This document shows positions 15,738-25,177 of a stretch of 64,000 bases of DNA, in pieces; the stretch's first letter is position 1, and the number at the start of each line of letters is the position of its first letter. A program made the translations under genes and the position numbers. The stretch covers positions 682,001 to 746,000 of the forward strand of contig NZ_SSMC01000001.1 in the NCBI RefSeq assembly GCF_004799345.1, given 5' to 3'. The notes beneath the pieces were generated by a model. It was not told the DNA's origin and made no database searches. It saw nothing but the letters and a program-made list of their open reading frames with translations. This DNA comes from Robertkochia marina. GTDB lineage: Bacteria; Bacteroidota; Bacteroidia; Flavobacteriales; Flavobacteriaceae.

Positions 15738-18509
15738 ATGAGATTATTTTTAATGTTAACCGCTTTGGCGTTTACACTATCCCTGAGTGCGCAGAACTTC
15801 AAAGCTGCGGATATAAATATTGAATATGAGAAATTCGTATTGCCTAACGGACTCACTCTTTTGGTACATGAAGACCACAAGGCACCTATTGTTGCCGTAA
15901 ACATGTGGTACCATGTGGGCTCAAAGAACGAGAAGCCCGGAAAGAGTGGTTTTGCCCACCTCTTTGAACACCTCATGTTTAACGGAAGTGAAAATTTTAA
16001 TGACGACTATTTTCAGGCTATCGAAAGGATCGGGGGGACCGACGTAAATGGCACCACCAATAGCGACCGCACCAATTATTTCCAAAATGTGCCGGTCTCA
16101 GCGCTTGATCAGGTGTTATTTCTCGAATCTGACCGTATGGGTTATATGCTGGGGGCCATTACCCAGGAGCTTTTAGACGAACAGCGCGGGGTGGTACAAA
16201 ATGAAAAAAGACAGGGTGAAAACCAACCATACGGAAAACAATGGAATTACCTTACCAAAGCCATGTTTCCGAAAGGACACCCCTATTCCTGGACAGTGAT
16301 AGGAGAAATGGAAGACCTGAACGCTGCCACCCTGGACGATGTCAAAGAGTGGTTTAAAAGTTATTACGGGCCTAACAATGCCGTAATTGCCATAGCCGGG
16401 GATATCACCCCCGAGGTAGCTTATGAAAAAACCCTGAAGTATTTCGGGGAGATCCCTGCAGGGCCTACCATAGAACGTCAGGAGATCAACCTTCCTGATC
16501 ACCCTTATGACACCCACCAGGTTTACCAGGACCGTGTGCCTGAAAGCCGAATCACTTTTGCATGGATCTCCCCTCCCTTTGGTCAGGAAGAGGATCTTCA
16601 TTTAGATCTTGTTTCTGCCATTTTAAGCAGTGGTAAAACCTCGAGGCTCTATAACCGACTGGTCTATAATGACCAGATCGCATCAAACGTATCTGCCTTT
16701 CAAGCTTCTTCAGAAATTGCAAGCAATTATGTTATTCAGGCCAATGTAAAGCCGGGTGAAGATCCGGAACGAGTAAAACAGGTTCTTATGGAAGAAGTTG
16801 ATCGCTTTATTACTGAAGGACCTACGGAGGAGGAGCTGAAAAGAGTTAAATCGGCTTATTTTGCCAACTTCATTAAAGGACTGGAGCGTATTGGTGGCTT
16901 TGGTGGGGTTTCAGACATTCTCGCCTCCAATCAAACCTATTTCGGCGACGCGAGTTACTACAAAACCATGTTGCAATATGCAGAAAAGGCCACCGTTGCC
17001 GATCTGCAAGCCGTTGCAGCTAAATGGCTCACCAAAGGCAAGCACATACTGGAATGCCATCCTTTTCCTGAATACACCATCACTGACACCTCTGTAGACC
17101 GATCAAAATTACCGGCATTAACAGCACAAAAGAGCTCGAAATTTCCTGAACTGGAACGGGCAAAACTATCCAACGGATTAAATATTGTTTTAGCACGCAG
17201 AACGGGAGTGCCTACCATTGCCATGCAGATGATGTTCGATGCCGGCACCAAGACCGATGTGTTAGGAAAACCCGGGAATGCCACCCTTGCTATGAACCTG
17301 CTCGATGAGGGGACCAAAACCATGAGCACCCTGGAGATCAGTGAAAAACTGCAAATGCTTGGAGCTTCTATGTACACAGGTTCCGGCCTGGATAATTCGA
17401 GTGTAAATATGAGTACCCTGAAGCCCACCCTGGATGAAAGTTTAGATCTTTTTGCCGATGTGATCCAAAATCCTGCTTTTCCGGCTAAGGAGTTCGAACG
17501 ACTCAAAAAAGACCAGATCAATACTATAAAAAGAGAAAAGTCTCAACCCATAGGAATGGCTTTAAGAGGTATGACCAAATACATGTATGGCGAAGATCAC
17601 CCCTATGGAAATCCCTATACCGGATCGGGTTATGAAGAAACGGTGGAAGCCATTACTTTAGATAACGTTGAAGACTTTCACAAAACCTGGCTTCGACCCA
17701 ACAATGCCACCCTGGTGGTAACCGGAGATGTGGATATGAAATCCCTTACCACAAAACTGGAGAAAGCCTTTTCAGGGTGGAAGAAAGGCGATATCCCTGA
17801 AATAAAAATGAACAAGCCCTCCCTGGCCAATCAAAACACCCTTTACCTGATTGACCGGCCTGAATCACAACAATCGGTTATTATCGCCGGACATCTTACT
17901 GATGCCTATGGAGCCGTCAATGAGATCGCCAGGGAACAAATGGTAAACATCCTGGGAGGAGAATTTACTTCAAGGATCAATATGAACTTAAGAGAGGACA
18001 AGCATTGGGCCTATGGTGCCGGTGGGTTTGTTATGGATACCAAAGCCGAACGTCCCTTTATCGTATACGCCCCGGTGCAAACCGATAAAACCGCCGAGTC
18101 GGTGCTGGAATTAAGAAAAGAGCTCAGCGAATTTGTAAGTACTCGCCCTGCCACCCAGGAAGAACTGGATAAGGTAAAGACCAACCGGGTACTCGCGCTT
18201 CCCGGTCAGTGGGAAACCAATGCGGCTGTGAACAGCTCTGTGGCCAATATTGTTAATCACGATCTGCCGGATGATTATTACCAAACTTACGATAAGGAGG
18301 TTCGGGATCTCGACCTGGCTACCCTTAAAAAGGTCAGCGAAACCATGGTAAAACCCGAGGAAGTAAGATGGTTCATTGTGGGTGATAAGGCTAAGATCGC
18401 TGCCAAACTGGATGAGCTTGGATTTGAAAATATCGTGGAGATCGATGCCGATGGCAATCCTATTCGTGAAAGCACCATCCCGGAAAAACCAACAGAACTA
18501 AAGAATTAA
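15738..18509 (+). CDS. M16-family zinc peptidase, two-domain form, exported
   Basis: The product is 923 residues, a tandem of two M16 halves in one chain. The signal peptide is 1-18 (ending LSAQ). The first half has the inverted zinc motif HLFEH (74-78) and the third ligand Glu156 in VVQNEKRQG. The second half starts near residue 480 (LSNGLNIVLARRTG) and lacks HxxEH, as expected for the non-catalytic half that closes the chamber. A C-terminal conserved segment, NLREDKHWAYGAGGF, supplies the usual R/Y pair. Such exported M16 enzymes degrade short to medium peptides in the periplasm. It is a single gene, followed by its own terminator and a small exported protein. Confidence 0.93.
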   Translation: MRLFLMLTALAFTLSLSAQNFKAADINIEYEKFVLPNGLTLLVHEDHKAPIVAVNMWYHVGSKNEKPGKSGFAHLFEHLMFNGSENFNDDYFQAIERIGGTDVNGTTNSDRTNYFQNVPVSALDQVLFLESDRMGYMLGAITQELLDEQRGVVQNEKRQGENQPYGKQWNYLTKAMFPKGHPYSWTVIGEMEDLNAATLDDVKEWFKSYYGPNNAVIAIAGDITPEVAYEKTLKYFGEIPAGPTIERQEINLPDHPYDTHQVYQDRVPESRITFAWISPPFGQEEDLHLDLVSAILSSGKTSRLYNRLVYNDQIASNVSAFQASSEIASNYVIQANVKPGEDPERVKQVLMEEVDRFITEGPTEEELKRVKSAYFANFIKGLERIGGFGGVSDILASNQTYFGDASYYKTMLQYAEKATVADLQAVAAKWLTKGKHILECHPFPEYTITDTSVDRSKLPALTAQKSSKFPELERAKLSNGLNIVLARRTGVPTIAMQMMFDAGTKTDVLGKPGNATLAMNLLDEGTKTMSTLEISEKLQMLGASMYTGSGLDNSSVNMSTLKPTLDESLDLFADVIQNPAFPAKEFERLKKDQINTIKREKSQPIGMALRGMTKYMYGEDHPYGNPYTGSGYEETVEAITLDNVEDFHKTWLRPNNATLVVTGDVDMKSLTTKLEKAFSGWKKGDIPEIKMNKPSLANQNTLYLIDRPESQQSVIIAGHLTDAYGAVNEIAREQMVNILGGEFTSRINMNLREDKHWAYGAGGFVMDTKAERPFIVYAPVQTDKTAESVLELRKELSEFVSTRPATQEELDKVKTNRVLALPGQWETNAAVNSSVANIVNHDLPDDYYQTYDKEVRDLDLATLKKVSETMVKPEEVRWFIVGDKAKIAAKLDELGFENIVEIDADGNPIRESTIPEKPTELKN

Positions 18510-18528
18510 GCCTATAAAAAATACATGT

Positions 18529-18565
18529 CAAGGGCCTTCTCAATAAAAGAAGGCCCTTTTCTATT
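18529..18565 (+). terminator. Terminator of the M16 gene
   Basis: AAGGGCCTTCT and AGAAGGCCCTTTT form a perfect 10-11-bp stem around a 7-nt loop, followed by a T-rich tail. Confidence 0.85.
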
Positions 18566-18667
18566 TTAAGCTTCTTTGGGTTCAGTTTTAGAAAATAGTA
18601 ATGCCTTTTTGATCTTTCTGTGTTACATTTTTTCCACTTCATCGTCTCCCTTTTAAAACACATCAAC

Positions 18668-19135
18668 ATGAAAACGACATTTATGACCTTCCTAATGCTG
18701 TTAACCCTTACAGCAACCATGGCACAACAAAGGGTAAAGGAACGAGACGTATTAGGCACTTGGGAGCTGAAAGTAGACATTCAGCAGGCCATTAAAGAAG
18801 AAACCAAGAACATGAACCTGTTTGAAGGTATGATGGCCCGTGCTTTTTCCGGCATGGCTGAAGAGGTGATGGAAGAGATCGATATTACCTTCGATTTTAG
18901 AAAAAACAATGTGTTATACCTGACCGTTCATACCGATCTGGGGGAAGATGAAACCGATGTGGAAGAGCTCTATTGGGAGATCAACAAACACGGACAACTC
19001 ATCATTGAAGACATTGATAACGACAATGTTCAGGTGAATAACGACGGTTACTGGATGAAGTCTGAAGGCAGATTGGTGGCCATTGATAAAGATGGAAGCC
19101 TGGAGCCCTTGGCCTGGATGCAGCGTGTAAAATAA
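18668..19135 (+). CDS. Small exported protein, lipocalin-like (unknown role)
   Basis: From the ATG at 18668 the product has 155 residues with a signal peptide (1-18, ending TMAQ). The upstream extension of the frame has no such start. The mature part opens with KERDVLGTWELKVD, the kind of 'xxGxW' strand that begins small lipocalin-like barrels. It continues as alternating strands such as ITFDFRKNNVLYLTVHTD, LYWEINKHGQLIIED and YWMKSEGRLVAIDKDG. The protein is acidic. I do not recognise a defined family, so this is only a fold hint. It sits between two terminators and is therefore probably transcribed alone. Confidence 0.75.
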   Translation: MKTTFMTFLMLLTLTATMAQQRVKERDVLGTWELKVDIQQAIKEETKNMNLFEGMMARAFSGMAEEVMEEIDITFDFRKNNVLYLTVHTDLGEDETDVEELYWEINKHGQLIIEDIDNDNVQVNNDGYWMKSEGRLVAIDKDGSLEPLAWMQRVK

Positions 19136-19157
19136 TATCCTTACCAAACCATTATAT

Positions 19158-19200
19158 AAAAAGGCCTTCCCGTAATTCCGGAAAGGCCTTTCTCTTTTTA
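19158..19200. terminator. Bidirectional terminator between convergent genes
   Basis: AAAGGCCTTCC pairs with GGAAAGGCCTTT with one bulged base. T-rich tracts follow on both strands, so it can serve the small exported protein on the plus strand and the TonB receptor on the minus strand, whose stop codon abuts it. Confidence 0.8.
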
Positions 19201-21567
19201 TTAGAAATCCACCACGATCCCAATACTCGGTATCGGTTGGCTGTTGTCACTTACAATAGGCACTAAACTTTCAGGCTGCACCACACTTCCGTCAGGATTG
19301 CGGTTGAGTCCGTATTCTGTAGGTTGCGGAATGGTTTGCCCCAGAACATTCTGAGCTTCAAAGAACACATTAAGCGCTAACTTTTTAAGGTTCCATTTTT
19401 TATCGATCCGGATGTCAAGCTGGCTGAAGGTGCCCAGCTTTTCTTCTCCCAATCGGTCGTAATCCAATACCACTTCCGGGTAATTGGCCAGGGTTGCATC
19501 GAGATCGGTAGGCACAAAAGGCGTTTTTCCGGCAAAACGATACCTGGCACTGAACTCCCAGTTTCTTCCAAATTTATACCCCCCTGTAAACGATATCAGG
19601 TGACGACTGTCCCATACCGATGGCAGGTAATCATCGCGATCAAACCCGGTGAACTCGCTAAAGAACCAGGTATAGGCAAAAATGCCGTAAAAATTATTGG
19701 TAAGCTTTTGCTGAAACTGCAACTCGGCCCCATAACTGCGACCCCGACCAACGGTTGCAATATCTTCACTTCCCAATACTTCAAATCCTCCGCCTTTGTT
19801 AGCCAAAGATACCCCGTCAACTACAGAAACCGGATAGTCGTCATAACGCTTATAGAAGCCTTCTACAGAAATAGTTGATGAGGGCGAGAAATAGTGTTGG
19901 ACGCCCAAAACAAAATGATCGCTCAGGGTATAGTCAACATCCTTATTCAGCAGGTTCCCCGTGTTGTCTCGATACCCGAGAATGGTGTACGGAGGCAATT
20001 TATAATAACGGCCCACCGATCCGTTAACACGCCAGTTTTCAATAAACTCATAAGAGAGTGATAGTCTTGGCGAAAAGGTTGATAAAAGGTTGTCACTCTC
20101 GGTAAAGGTGTCGTCATCCATTCGGAATCCGAAAGAAACATCGAGTTTATCATTAAAAAACGATCTGGTAAGATTGGAAAAGAACCCATATTTGAAGAAG
20201 TCGATATTCGTATCAAATTGCAGGTTGCTGTTTACATCAACCGTAGCATTTTCATAATCTGAATATTGTACATTCAACCCGGAAGTCAGTTTCCATGCTC
20301 CTAAGAAATTAGTCATCGCATAGCGCAGTTTGGTCTCCGATTCGACGGCGTCGTTATTAAAGATCACCCCGGCTTCATTTTCCGGATCCTGATAACGCGT
20401 AAAATCATTCATCAGGGTGTTATTGCTCAGGGTGGTTTGCATAAACCCTGAACCGTTCTTAAATCTCTTTTTCCAGGTAAGCCCAATGGCATTGGTTCGC
20501 TGTTCAATGAAAGGTGCCTGATCAAGTGTCGCCTGCTGTTCGGCATCAAAATCTTCAGGAGCCTCTAGGGTAAAGTCATCAATAGAACCAATACCTATCA
20601 GGCTTATCTCATTATAGGCATCCAATTCATGATTTATCTTGAATTGATAATCCCAGTAATCCGGTCTAATGGGCAGGCCAATGGCCTTGAACAGGAATTG
20701 AAGATAACTGCGTCTCACCGAGGCCAGGAAGGTCGTTTTTGACTCATTGTTCTTTCCTTTAAAGAGCGGCCCTTCCAGGGTTAAGGCCGCTTCACTGGCA
20801 CTCACCCGGAAATTCCCTCTGAAATTTCTGTTGTTCCCGTTGCGCTGGCTGAATTGCAACACTCCGGATAACGGATTGTCATATTGGGCACCAAATGCAG
20901 AAGTAGAAAGTGTTACATTATCAATAAAAGAGACATTCACCATTCCCACCGGACCCCCGGCACTGCCCTGAGTGGCAAAGTGGTTAATATTGGGGATTTC
21001 CATCCCGTCCAGGTAATAAACGGTCTCATTCGGAGCCCCACCTCTGATGATTAGATCATTTCGGAAGCCGCCTACAGAGGGAGAAACCCCGGGCAGGGTT
21101 TGCGCTACCCTAACCACATCATTATTACTACCTGGATACGTCGCGATCTCTACCGCAGACAGCTTCTGGGTTGACAATGGCGTCTCCCTGGGCCTGCTGA
21201 TCTTATTGGCATTGGTAACTACCACCTGCTCCAGTTCTTCAGCATCCTCTTCCAGGATGAAATTGTAATCGGGAGTTCCTACCGAACGCACCAGAATATT
21301 AAACCGGGTTTGGGTCTTAAAACCGATATAACTCGCAACCAGGTTGTAAGAGCCCGGAGCGACATTCTTAATAGCGTATTTACCTTCACTATCGGTTTGC
21401 GACCCTTGTTGAGTGCCTTCCAGGTATACCGAAGCTCCAGGGATCGGTTCTCCCTTTACATCAGTAACAGTTCCGTAGATCTCTGTACTCACCTGGGCCA
21501 TACCCATCTGAAAACTCAGCAGGGCGATCAGCATAAAGAATCCACCACGATCAATAGTAATTTTCAT
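19201..21567 (-). CDS. TonB-dependent receptor with CarboxypepD_reg domain
   Basis: This is a 788-residue outer-membrane receptor. It has a signal peptide (about 1-24, ending MGMAQ); a carboxypeptidase-regulatory-like domain (about 28-110: IYGTVTDVKGEPIPGASVYLEG and GSYNLVASYIGFKTQ); a plug domain (about 125-240) with the signatures VVRVAQTLPGVS, NDLIIRGGAPNETVYYLDGMEIPN and NVTLSTSAFGAQYDNPLSGVLQ; then a 22-strand barrel to the aromatic end residue (IGIVVDF). It imports a ligand driven by TonB/ExbBD. No SusD partner or substrate-specific gene is adjacent, so the ligand is unknown. The minus-strand -7 box TATTTTTG at 21587-21594 gives a short leader. Confidence 0.93.
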   Translation of the reverse strand: MKITIDRGGFFMLIALLSFQMGMAQVSTEIYGTVTDVKGEPIPGASVYLEGTQQGSQTDSEGKYAIKNVAPGSYNLVASYIGFKTQTRFNILVRSVGTPDYNFILEEDAEELEQVVVTNANKISRPRETPLSTQKLSAVEIATYPGSNNDVVRVAQTLPGVSPSVGGFRNDLIIRGGAPNETVYYLDGMEIPNINHFATQGSAGGPVGMVNVSFIDNVTLSTSAFGAQYDNPLSGVLQFSQRNGNNRNFRGNFRVSASEAALTLEGPLFKGKNNESKTTFLASVRRSYLQFLFKAIGLPIRPDYWDYQFKINHELDAYNEISLIGIGSIDDFTLEAPEDFDAEQQATLDQAPFIEQRTNAIGLTWKKRFKNGSGFMQTTLSNNTLMNDFTRYQDPENEAGVIFNNDAVESETKLRYAMTNFLGAWKLTSGLNVQYSDYENATVDVNSNLQFDTNIDFFKYGFFSNLTRSFFNDKLDVSFGFRMDDDTFTESDNLLSTFSPRLSLSYEFIENWRVNGSVGRYYKLPPYTILGYRDNTGNLLNKDVDYTLSDHFVLGVQHYFSPSSTISVEGFYKRYDDYPVSVVDGVSLANKGGGFEVLGSEDIATVGRGRSYGAELQFQQKLTNNFYGIFAYTWFFSEFTGFDRDDYLPSVWDSRHLISFTGGYKFGRNWEFSARYRFAGKTPFVPTDLDATLANYPEVVLDYDRLGEEKLGTFSQLDIRIDKKWNLKKLALNVFFEAQNVLGQTIPQPTEYGLNRNPDGSVVQPESLVPIVSDNSQPIPSIGIVVDF

Positions 21568-21586
21568 AGAAGCAGTATTTTTTGTT

Positions 21587-21594
21587 CAAAAATA
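21587..21594 (-). promoter_or_regulatory. -7 box of the TonB receptor gene
   Basis: On the minus strand TATTTTTG is a full TAnnTTTG match, 19 bp before the ATG. A start site about 7 bp on leaves a leader of about a dozen nucleotides. Confidence 0.5.
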
Positions 21595-21789
21595 CTTTGT
21601 TGACCCTTAAACGTATGATAATGTTTTGCAAAAATTCTTACTGATCTGACTTTTAACAAGAGCTATTCCTTTGATCGTTTTTATCTGCCCACAATTATAA
21701 ATACACACAAATACCATGTTTACAACAAGAAAGTTTATTCTTACAACATAAATTTCATTTAAACACATCCTGCCCTTACATTTACACTG

Positions 21790-21912
21790 TTGATATTTAA
21801 GAACTATTACAGCCCCAAAGTGTTATTAGTTTCTGCTCCAAATCAACCCACATGAACCTACTGTGTGAAATAGAAAAGATTAAAAGTCTCAGCGCCCCCT
21901 GAGACTTTTTTT
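21790..21912 (+). ncRNA. Candidate short transcript ending in an orphan terminator
   Basis: A strong plus-strand terminator (AAAAGTCTCAG, loop, CTGAGACTTTTTTT, 21882-21912) ends no known gene: both flanking genes are on the minus strand. A near-consensus -7 box (TACATTTA, about 21778) would start a transcript of about 120 nt. Inside it a 16-codon frame begins at 21852 (MNLLCEIEKIKSLSAP) and stops within the terminator stem. It could be a small RNA, a tiny peptide gene or the remnant of a leader. The stem would also work in the other direction, weaker. The 668-bp gap also holds family A copies 4 and 5. Confidence 0.35.
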
Positions 21913-21958
21913 GTGCCTTATAGTTTCCTATTCCAAAACCAGACGGAATGCTTATGAT

Positions 21959-22014
21959 AAACCACCCCGTGCACGTCCATTGCCGTGCACACCCCTCCTT
22001 AGGAAGGAGGGGGT
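21959..22014 (+). repeat. Palindromic repeat family A, copy 4
   Basis: AAACCACCCC, then a variable hairpin (GTGCACG, 8-nt loop, CGTGCAC, 7 bp perfect), then CACCCCTCCTT agg AAGGAGGGG (9 bp perfect). It is one of the best-preserved copies. Confidence 0.75.
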
Positions 22015-22078
22015 AATTATGAGTACATGGTAGATGTTTTTGTGAAAGTCTTTTAAAAAAGATGACTATTAAAAGTAC

Positions 22079-22141
22079 CTTCCCCTTCCCCTGGCCAAGG
22101 GGAAGGGGTCAAAGCTTTCAGCTTTGACGGAAGGAGTGGTT
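22079..22141 (-). repeat. Palindromic repeat family A, copy 5
   Basis: On the minus strand: AACCACTCCTTCC, variable hairpin GTCAAAGCT ga(a) AGCTTTGAC (9 bp perfect), then CCCCTTCCCCT, a short loop and AGGGGAAGGGG (11 bp perfect). It lies 65 bp from copy 4 in the opposite orientation. Confidence 0.75.
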
Positions 22142-22186
22142 CAGTTCGTTATGTATGCCTCTAAGAATAAGGCTTTTTAACGACCC

Positions 22187-22217
22187 AAAAAAAAGCACCA
22201 TTTAAAATGGTGCTTTT
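22187..22217 (-). terminator. Terminator of the S9 peptidase gene
   Basis: On the minus strand AAAGCACCATTTT and AAATGGTGCTTT pair almost perfectly with a minimal loop. A run of eight T follows. Confidence 0.8.
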
Positions 22218-22235
22218 ATAGTAGAGACTATTTAT

Positions 22236-25013
22236 CTATTTATCGTCTAAAAGTTCATAACCCTGGTTAATTCCTTTTTCCTTGGCGGGAACGCCTCGCT
22301 CCATCCAGGCGGGTTTAGGCGCGCCTTTAAGGTAGTGGTCAAAGAACTGGGCCATTCGGATATTGAAATCTTTACGATTCTGAAGTTTTAACGGCCAGTG
22401 TGGTTCTCCGTTGTAATTCAGGAACCAGGATGGTTTGCCCAATCGTCTCAGCCCGGTAAAGAACTCGATACCCTGATACCATGGCACATGACCATCGGCA
22501 TCGTTGTGCATGATCAGTAGGGGAGTGTTGACCTTATCGAGGTTATAGATCGGTGAATTCTCGATATATCGCTGTGGGTATTCCCAGGGGGTACCGCCAA
22601 TTCTACTCTGCGTATGTTCGTATTGGAACTGTCGGCTAAGCCCTGTCCACCATCTTATTCCTCCATAGGCGCTGATCATATTAGGCACGGGAGCCCCTGA
22701 CTCGGCAGCTTTAAAAATATCGGTTTTGGTCACCAGGTAAGCGATCTGGTAACCTCCCCAGCTGTGACCCTGAACCCCGATATTGTCTTTATCGATAAAT
22801 CCTTTTTCGATCAGAGCTGTTACACCAGGTATCACGCAATTAAAAGCACTTTCTCCCGGATACCCCGTGCGATAATGCACATCAGGGTTAAAGATCACAT
22901 ACCCTCTGCTGGTGTAAAAACTGTAGTTCAGGCTGGAACGCTCTGCACGTGGCGCCCGGTGACGGTGGAGTCCGTCAGAACTCTTCTCATAGAAATTAAC
23001 CAGTAAGGGATACTTCTTATTCGGGTCAAAATTTTCAGGTTTTACCAGCATTCCTGTCAGTTCAATACCATCCAATGAAGTCCAGTTCACCAATTCAATC
23101 GTACCCCAGTTGTATTCTGACTGTTGGGGGTTAGCATCGCTGATGCGGGTAACATTGCTGAAATTGGCGTCGGCCACACGAAGATCGGGGAACTCCTGGA
23201 ATGACTCCCGGGTAAACAATAGCGTATTCGCTTTCTCAGCTTTTCTTGGGGTACTGTATCGATAAGGACCACCTATAAGGTCTGTCAATGACTTTGTTTT
23301 AAAATCAAAGTGGGCATAGCCCCCGCTCTTATCCGTCTCATTGAAAACCGTTAATAAGGCCTTTTCATTAGTGTCAATATAGTCCTGGTCATCATCCAGT
23401 TCCACGTAACGATAAACGATCTTATTTTCTCTTCCCTGTGTCAAACGGGTTGCTTCTCCTGTTGACGGATCAAAACTCCAGATGTCATAACGGTCATAAA
23501 GCAACAAGGCCTTGTCATCTTTTGTGAACCCGGCAGCTCCGTAAGATCTTGGGTTACTCGGACTGTCATGCAGTTCATCATAGAAAACCATTCCTTTTGT
23601 AAGCGGGATATATTTTTTCTTCTTTATGTCATAGGTAAACCAAAGGCTGTCTGCATTGTTATACCCGTAAACATAGTTCCCCTCCGGACTCAGACTCACT
23701 CGTCCGGGTACCTTTTCAAGAACAGGGGTTAAATTGCCTTTGTTCATATCCAACACGGCATAATCACGGGCTCTTTCTCCTGTCCACTGAGATTCCAATT
23801 GGTAGGGCACAGCATTGCTCAGCAGAGCATAACGCCCATTGGCTGAGGGGGTGAATTCGGCATCAGGCCATTCTGCATTGGCAAGCTGAGTAAACTTCTT
23901 TTTCTTACCCAGGTCGATTACGGCACGGTAGGCCGCAATGGTGTCTTGCTTTATATCCATTTCCTGAACTGTGTAAAGACGGGGCTCATCGTAGGTCCAT
24001 ACCTCTACATTCACGATCTCCTCCCCAAGCAGCGTTGTGTCTTTGATTACAGGTGGCAGGGCGAGCCCGAAGAAAAGCTTTGACTCATCATCTGAAAACC
24101 TCATGCTTTGGTAAGCCGAAGGTCTGAGGTCATTTCCGGTGGTATTGGCGTCTACCATCTTTTCTGCTGCAGACATTCCTTCTTCCCAATAATAAAGTTC
24201 TCTCGGGCGCAATTGTACCTTGGTGGTATCAGTATCTACCACGAACCCCAGACGCTTTCCTGAATCACTCAGGGTGAGTTGAGAATAGGTAGCTTTCTTT
24301 GCCTCGTGTAACAAGACAGGCGTCATATCGTCCAGGTCCATCACATACATGGCTACATTGGCGCTGTCATTAGGCCCGGTGGTGGTCCACGCTAACAGAT
24401 TGTCTTTTTTGGCAAAGGCATATTCGGTTACATAACGAAGGGTGTCTTCTTTTCCTGATGCCAGTTCGCGAAGCACCAGGTGGTATCCGTTATCTCCGTT
24501 GACCTTCTTGCCGTTCTTTTCTTTTTTCTCAGTAGCAGCAGTATCTTTTTCTTCCTTGACCTCCTCATATTGGTAGGCCAGGTAGCCGCTCCATTCCTGT
24601 GGAAGATTCCAGGATTTAATGTTTGGGATCTTCTCCAGGTTGCCGCTGCCCAGGTGATAGATACCCAGGGTATCTTTGGGCAAATCTCCCTTTTTCACCT
24701 TTCTGCGTTTCATATCCATCACGCTGTCTTTCCAGGCAGTGATGCGAAAAACAAGGCTTTTGGAATCATAGCTAAAGCGTCCGTTAGAGGCACGGTCGTA
24801 GGTGAAAACCTCCTTGCCGGAAGCGTCTTTCAGGTGAAGGTAGTGGTCTTTCTCTCCTTTGAACAAGCTGTAAGCCACATGGGAGCCATCAGGTGAAAGA
24901 GTTGAATTTTCAATGGAATTCCATCGTTCCAGGTCTTCATGATCCAGAACCTTTTTCTGAGCATGTACTGAAAGTAATGCAAAGATGGAAAGCGTAGTAA
25001 GTATCGATCTCAT
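22236..25013 (-). CDS. S9-family prolyl-oligopeptidase-type peptidase, exported
   Basis: The product has 925 residues. The signal peptide is 1-18 (ending VHAQ). A long N-terminal part (about 25-640) of WD/beta-propeller-like strands, broken by a low-complexity K/E/D insert near 160-180, leads into an alpha/beta hydrolase domain. The catalytic serine is Ser751 in GVQGHSWGGYQ. Asp840 in MHNDADGHVP and His872 in GEPHWP complete the triad in the usual order and spacing. The enzyme cleaves peptides in the periplasm or at the surface. The ATG at 25013 is preceded by a -7 box (25033-25040). The gene ends in its own terminator and stands alone. The larger size than DPP4 is usual for Bacteroidota members. 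Confidence 0.93.
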   Translation of the reverse strand: MRSILTTLSIFALLSVHAQKKVLDHEDLERWNSIENSTLSPDGSHVAYSLFKGEKDHYLHLKDASGKEVFTYDRASNGRFSYDSKSLVFRITAWKDSVMDMKRRKVKKGDLPKDTLGIYHLGSGNLEKIPNIKSWNLPQEWSGYLAYQYEEVKEEKDTAATEKKEKNGKKVNGDNGYHLVLRELASGKEDTLRYVTEYAFAKKDNLLAWTTTGPNDSANVAMYVMDLDDMTPVLLHEAKKATYSQLTLSDSGKRLGFVVDTDTTKVQLRPRELYYWEEGMSAAEKMVDANTTGNDLRPSAYQSMRFSDDESKLFFGLALPPVIKDTTLLGEEIVNVEVWTYDEPRLYTVQEMDIKQDTIAAYRAVIDLGKKKKFTQLANAEWPDAEFTPSANGRYALLSNAVPYQLESQWTGERARDYAVLDMNKGNLTPVLEKVPGRVSLSPEGNYVYGYNNADSLWFTYDIKKKKYIPLTKGMVFYDELHDSPSNPRSYGAAGFTKDDKALLLYDRYDIWSFDPSTGEATRLTQGRENKIVYRYVELDDDQDYIDTNEKALLTVFNETDKSGGYAHFDFKTKSLTDLIGGPYRYSTPRKAEKANTLLFTRESFQEFPDLRVADANFSNVTRISDANPQQSEYNWGTIELVNWTSLDGIELTGMLVKPENFDPNKKYPLLVNFYEKSSDGLHRHRAPRAERSSLNYSFYTSRGYVIFNPDVHYRTGYPGESAFNCVIPGVTALIEKGFIDKDNIGVQGHSWGGYQIAYLVTKTDIFKAAESGAPVPNMISAYGGIRWWTGLSRQFQYEHTQSRIGGTPWEYPQRYIENSPIYNLDKVNTPLLIMHNDADGHVPWYQGIEFFTGLRRLGKPSWFLNYNGEPHWPLKLQNRKDFNIRMAQFFDHYLKGAPKPAWMERGVPAKEKGINQGYELLDDK

Positions 25014-25032
25014 AAGTTGATGAATTAGGTGC

Positions 25033-25040
25033 CCAAATAT
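25033..25040 (-). promoter_or_regulatory. -7 box of the S9 peptidase gene
   Basis: TATATTTG on the minus strand is a full consensus match, 19 bp upstream of the ATG. Confidence 0.5.
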
Positions 25041-25145
25041 AGGGGTTTTGTAACTCTTTTCCTTCCGCCACCGCGGACGTCTTCGTCCGTAGTAGAAGAC
25101 CTGATAACACTGCTTTTAATTCTTTTCATTCTCCCATGAACTTTC

Positions 25146-25153
25146 TAATTTTG
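25146..25153 (+). promoter_or_regulatory. -7 box of the epimerase gene
   Basis: TAATTTTG is a full consensus match. It lies inside the longer upstream extension of the reading frame, which supports the ATG at 25178 as the true start. Confidence 0.5.
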
Positions 25154-25177
25154 CTAGGATCAAAAAAAGTACCTTCC

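Noticed and set aside
21568-21900. Cobalamin or other riboswitch ahead of the TonB receptor
   Set aside because: The -7 box leaves a leader of only about a dozen bases, and no riboswitch core was recognised.
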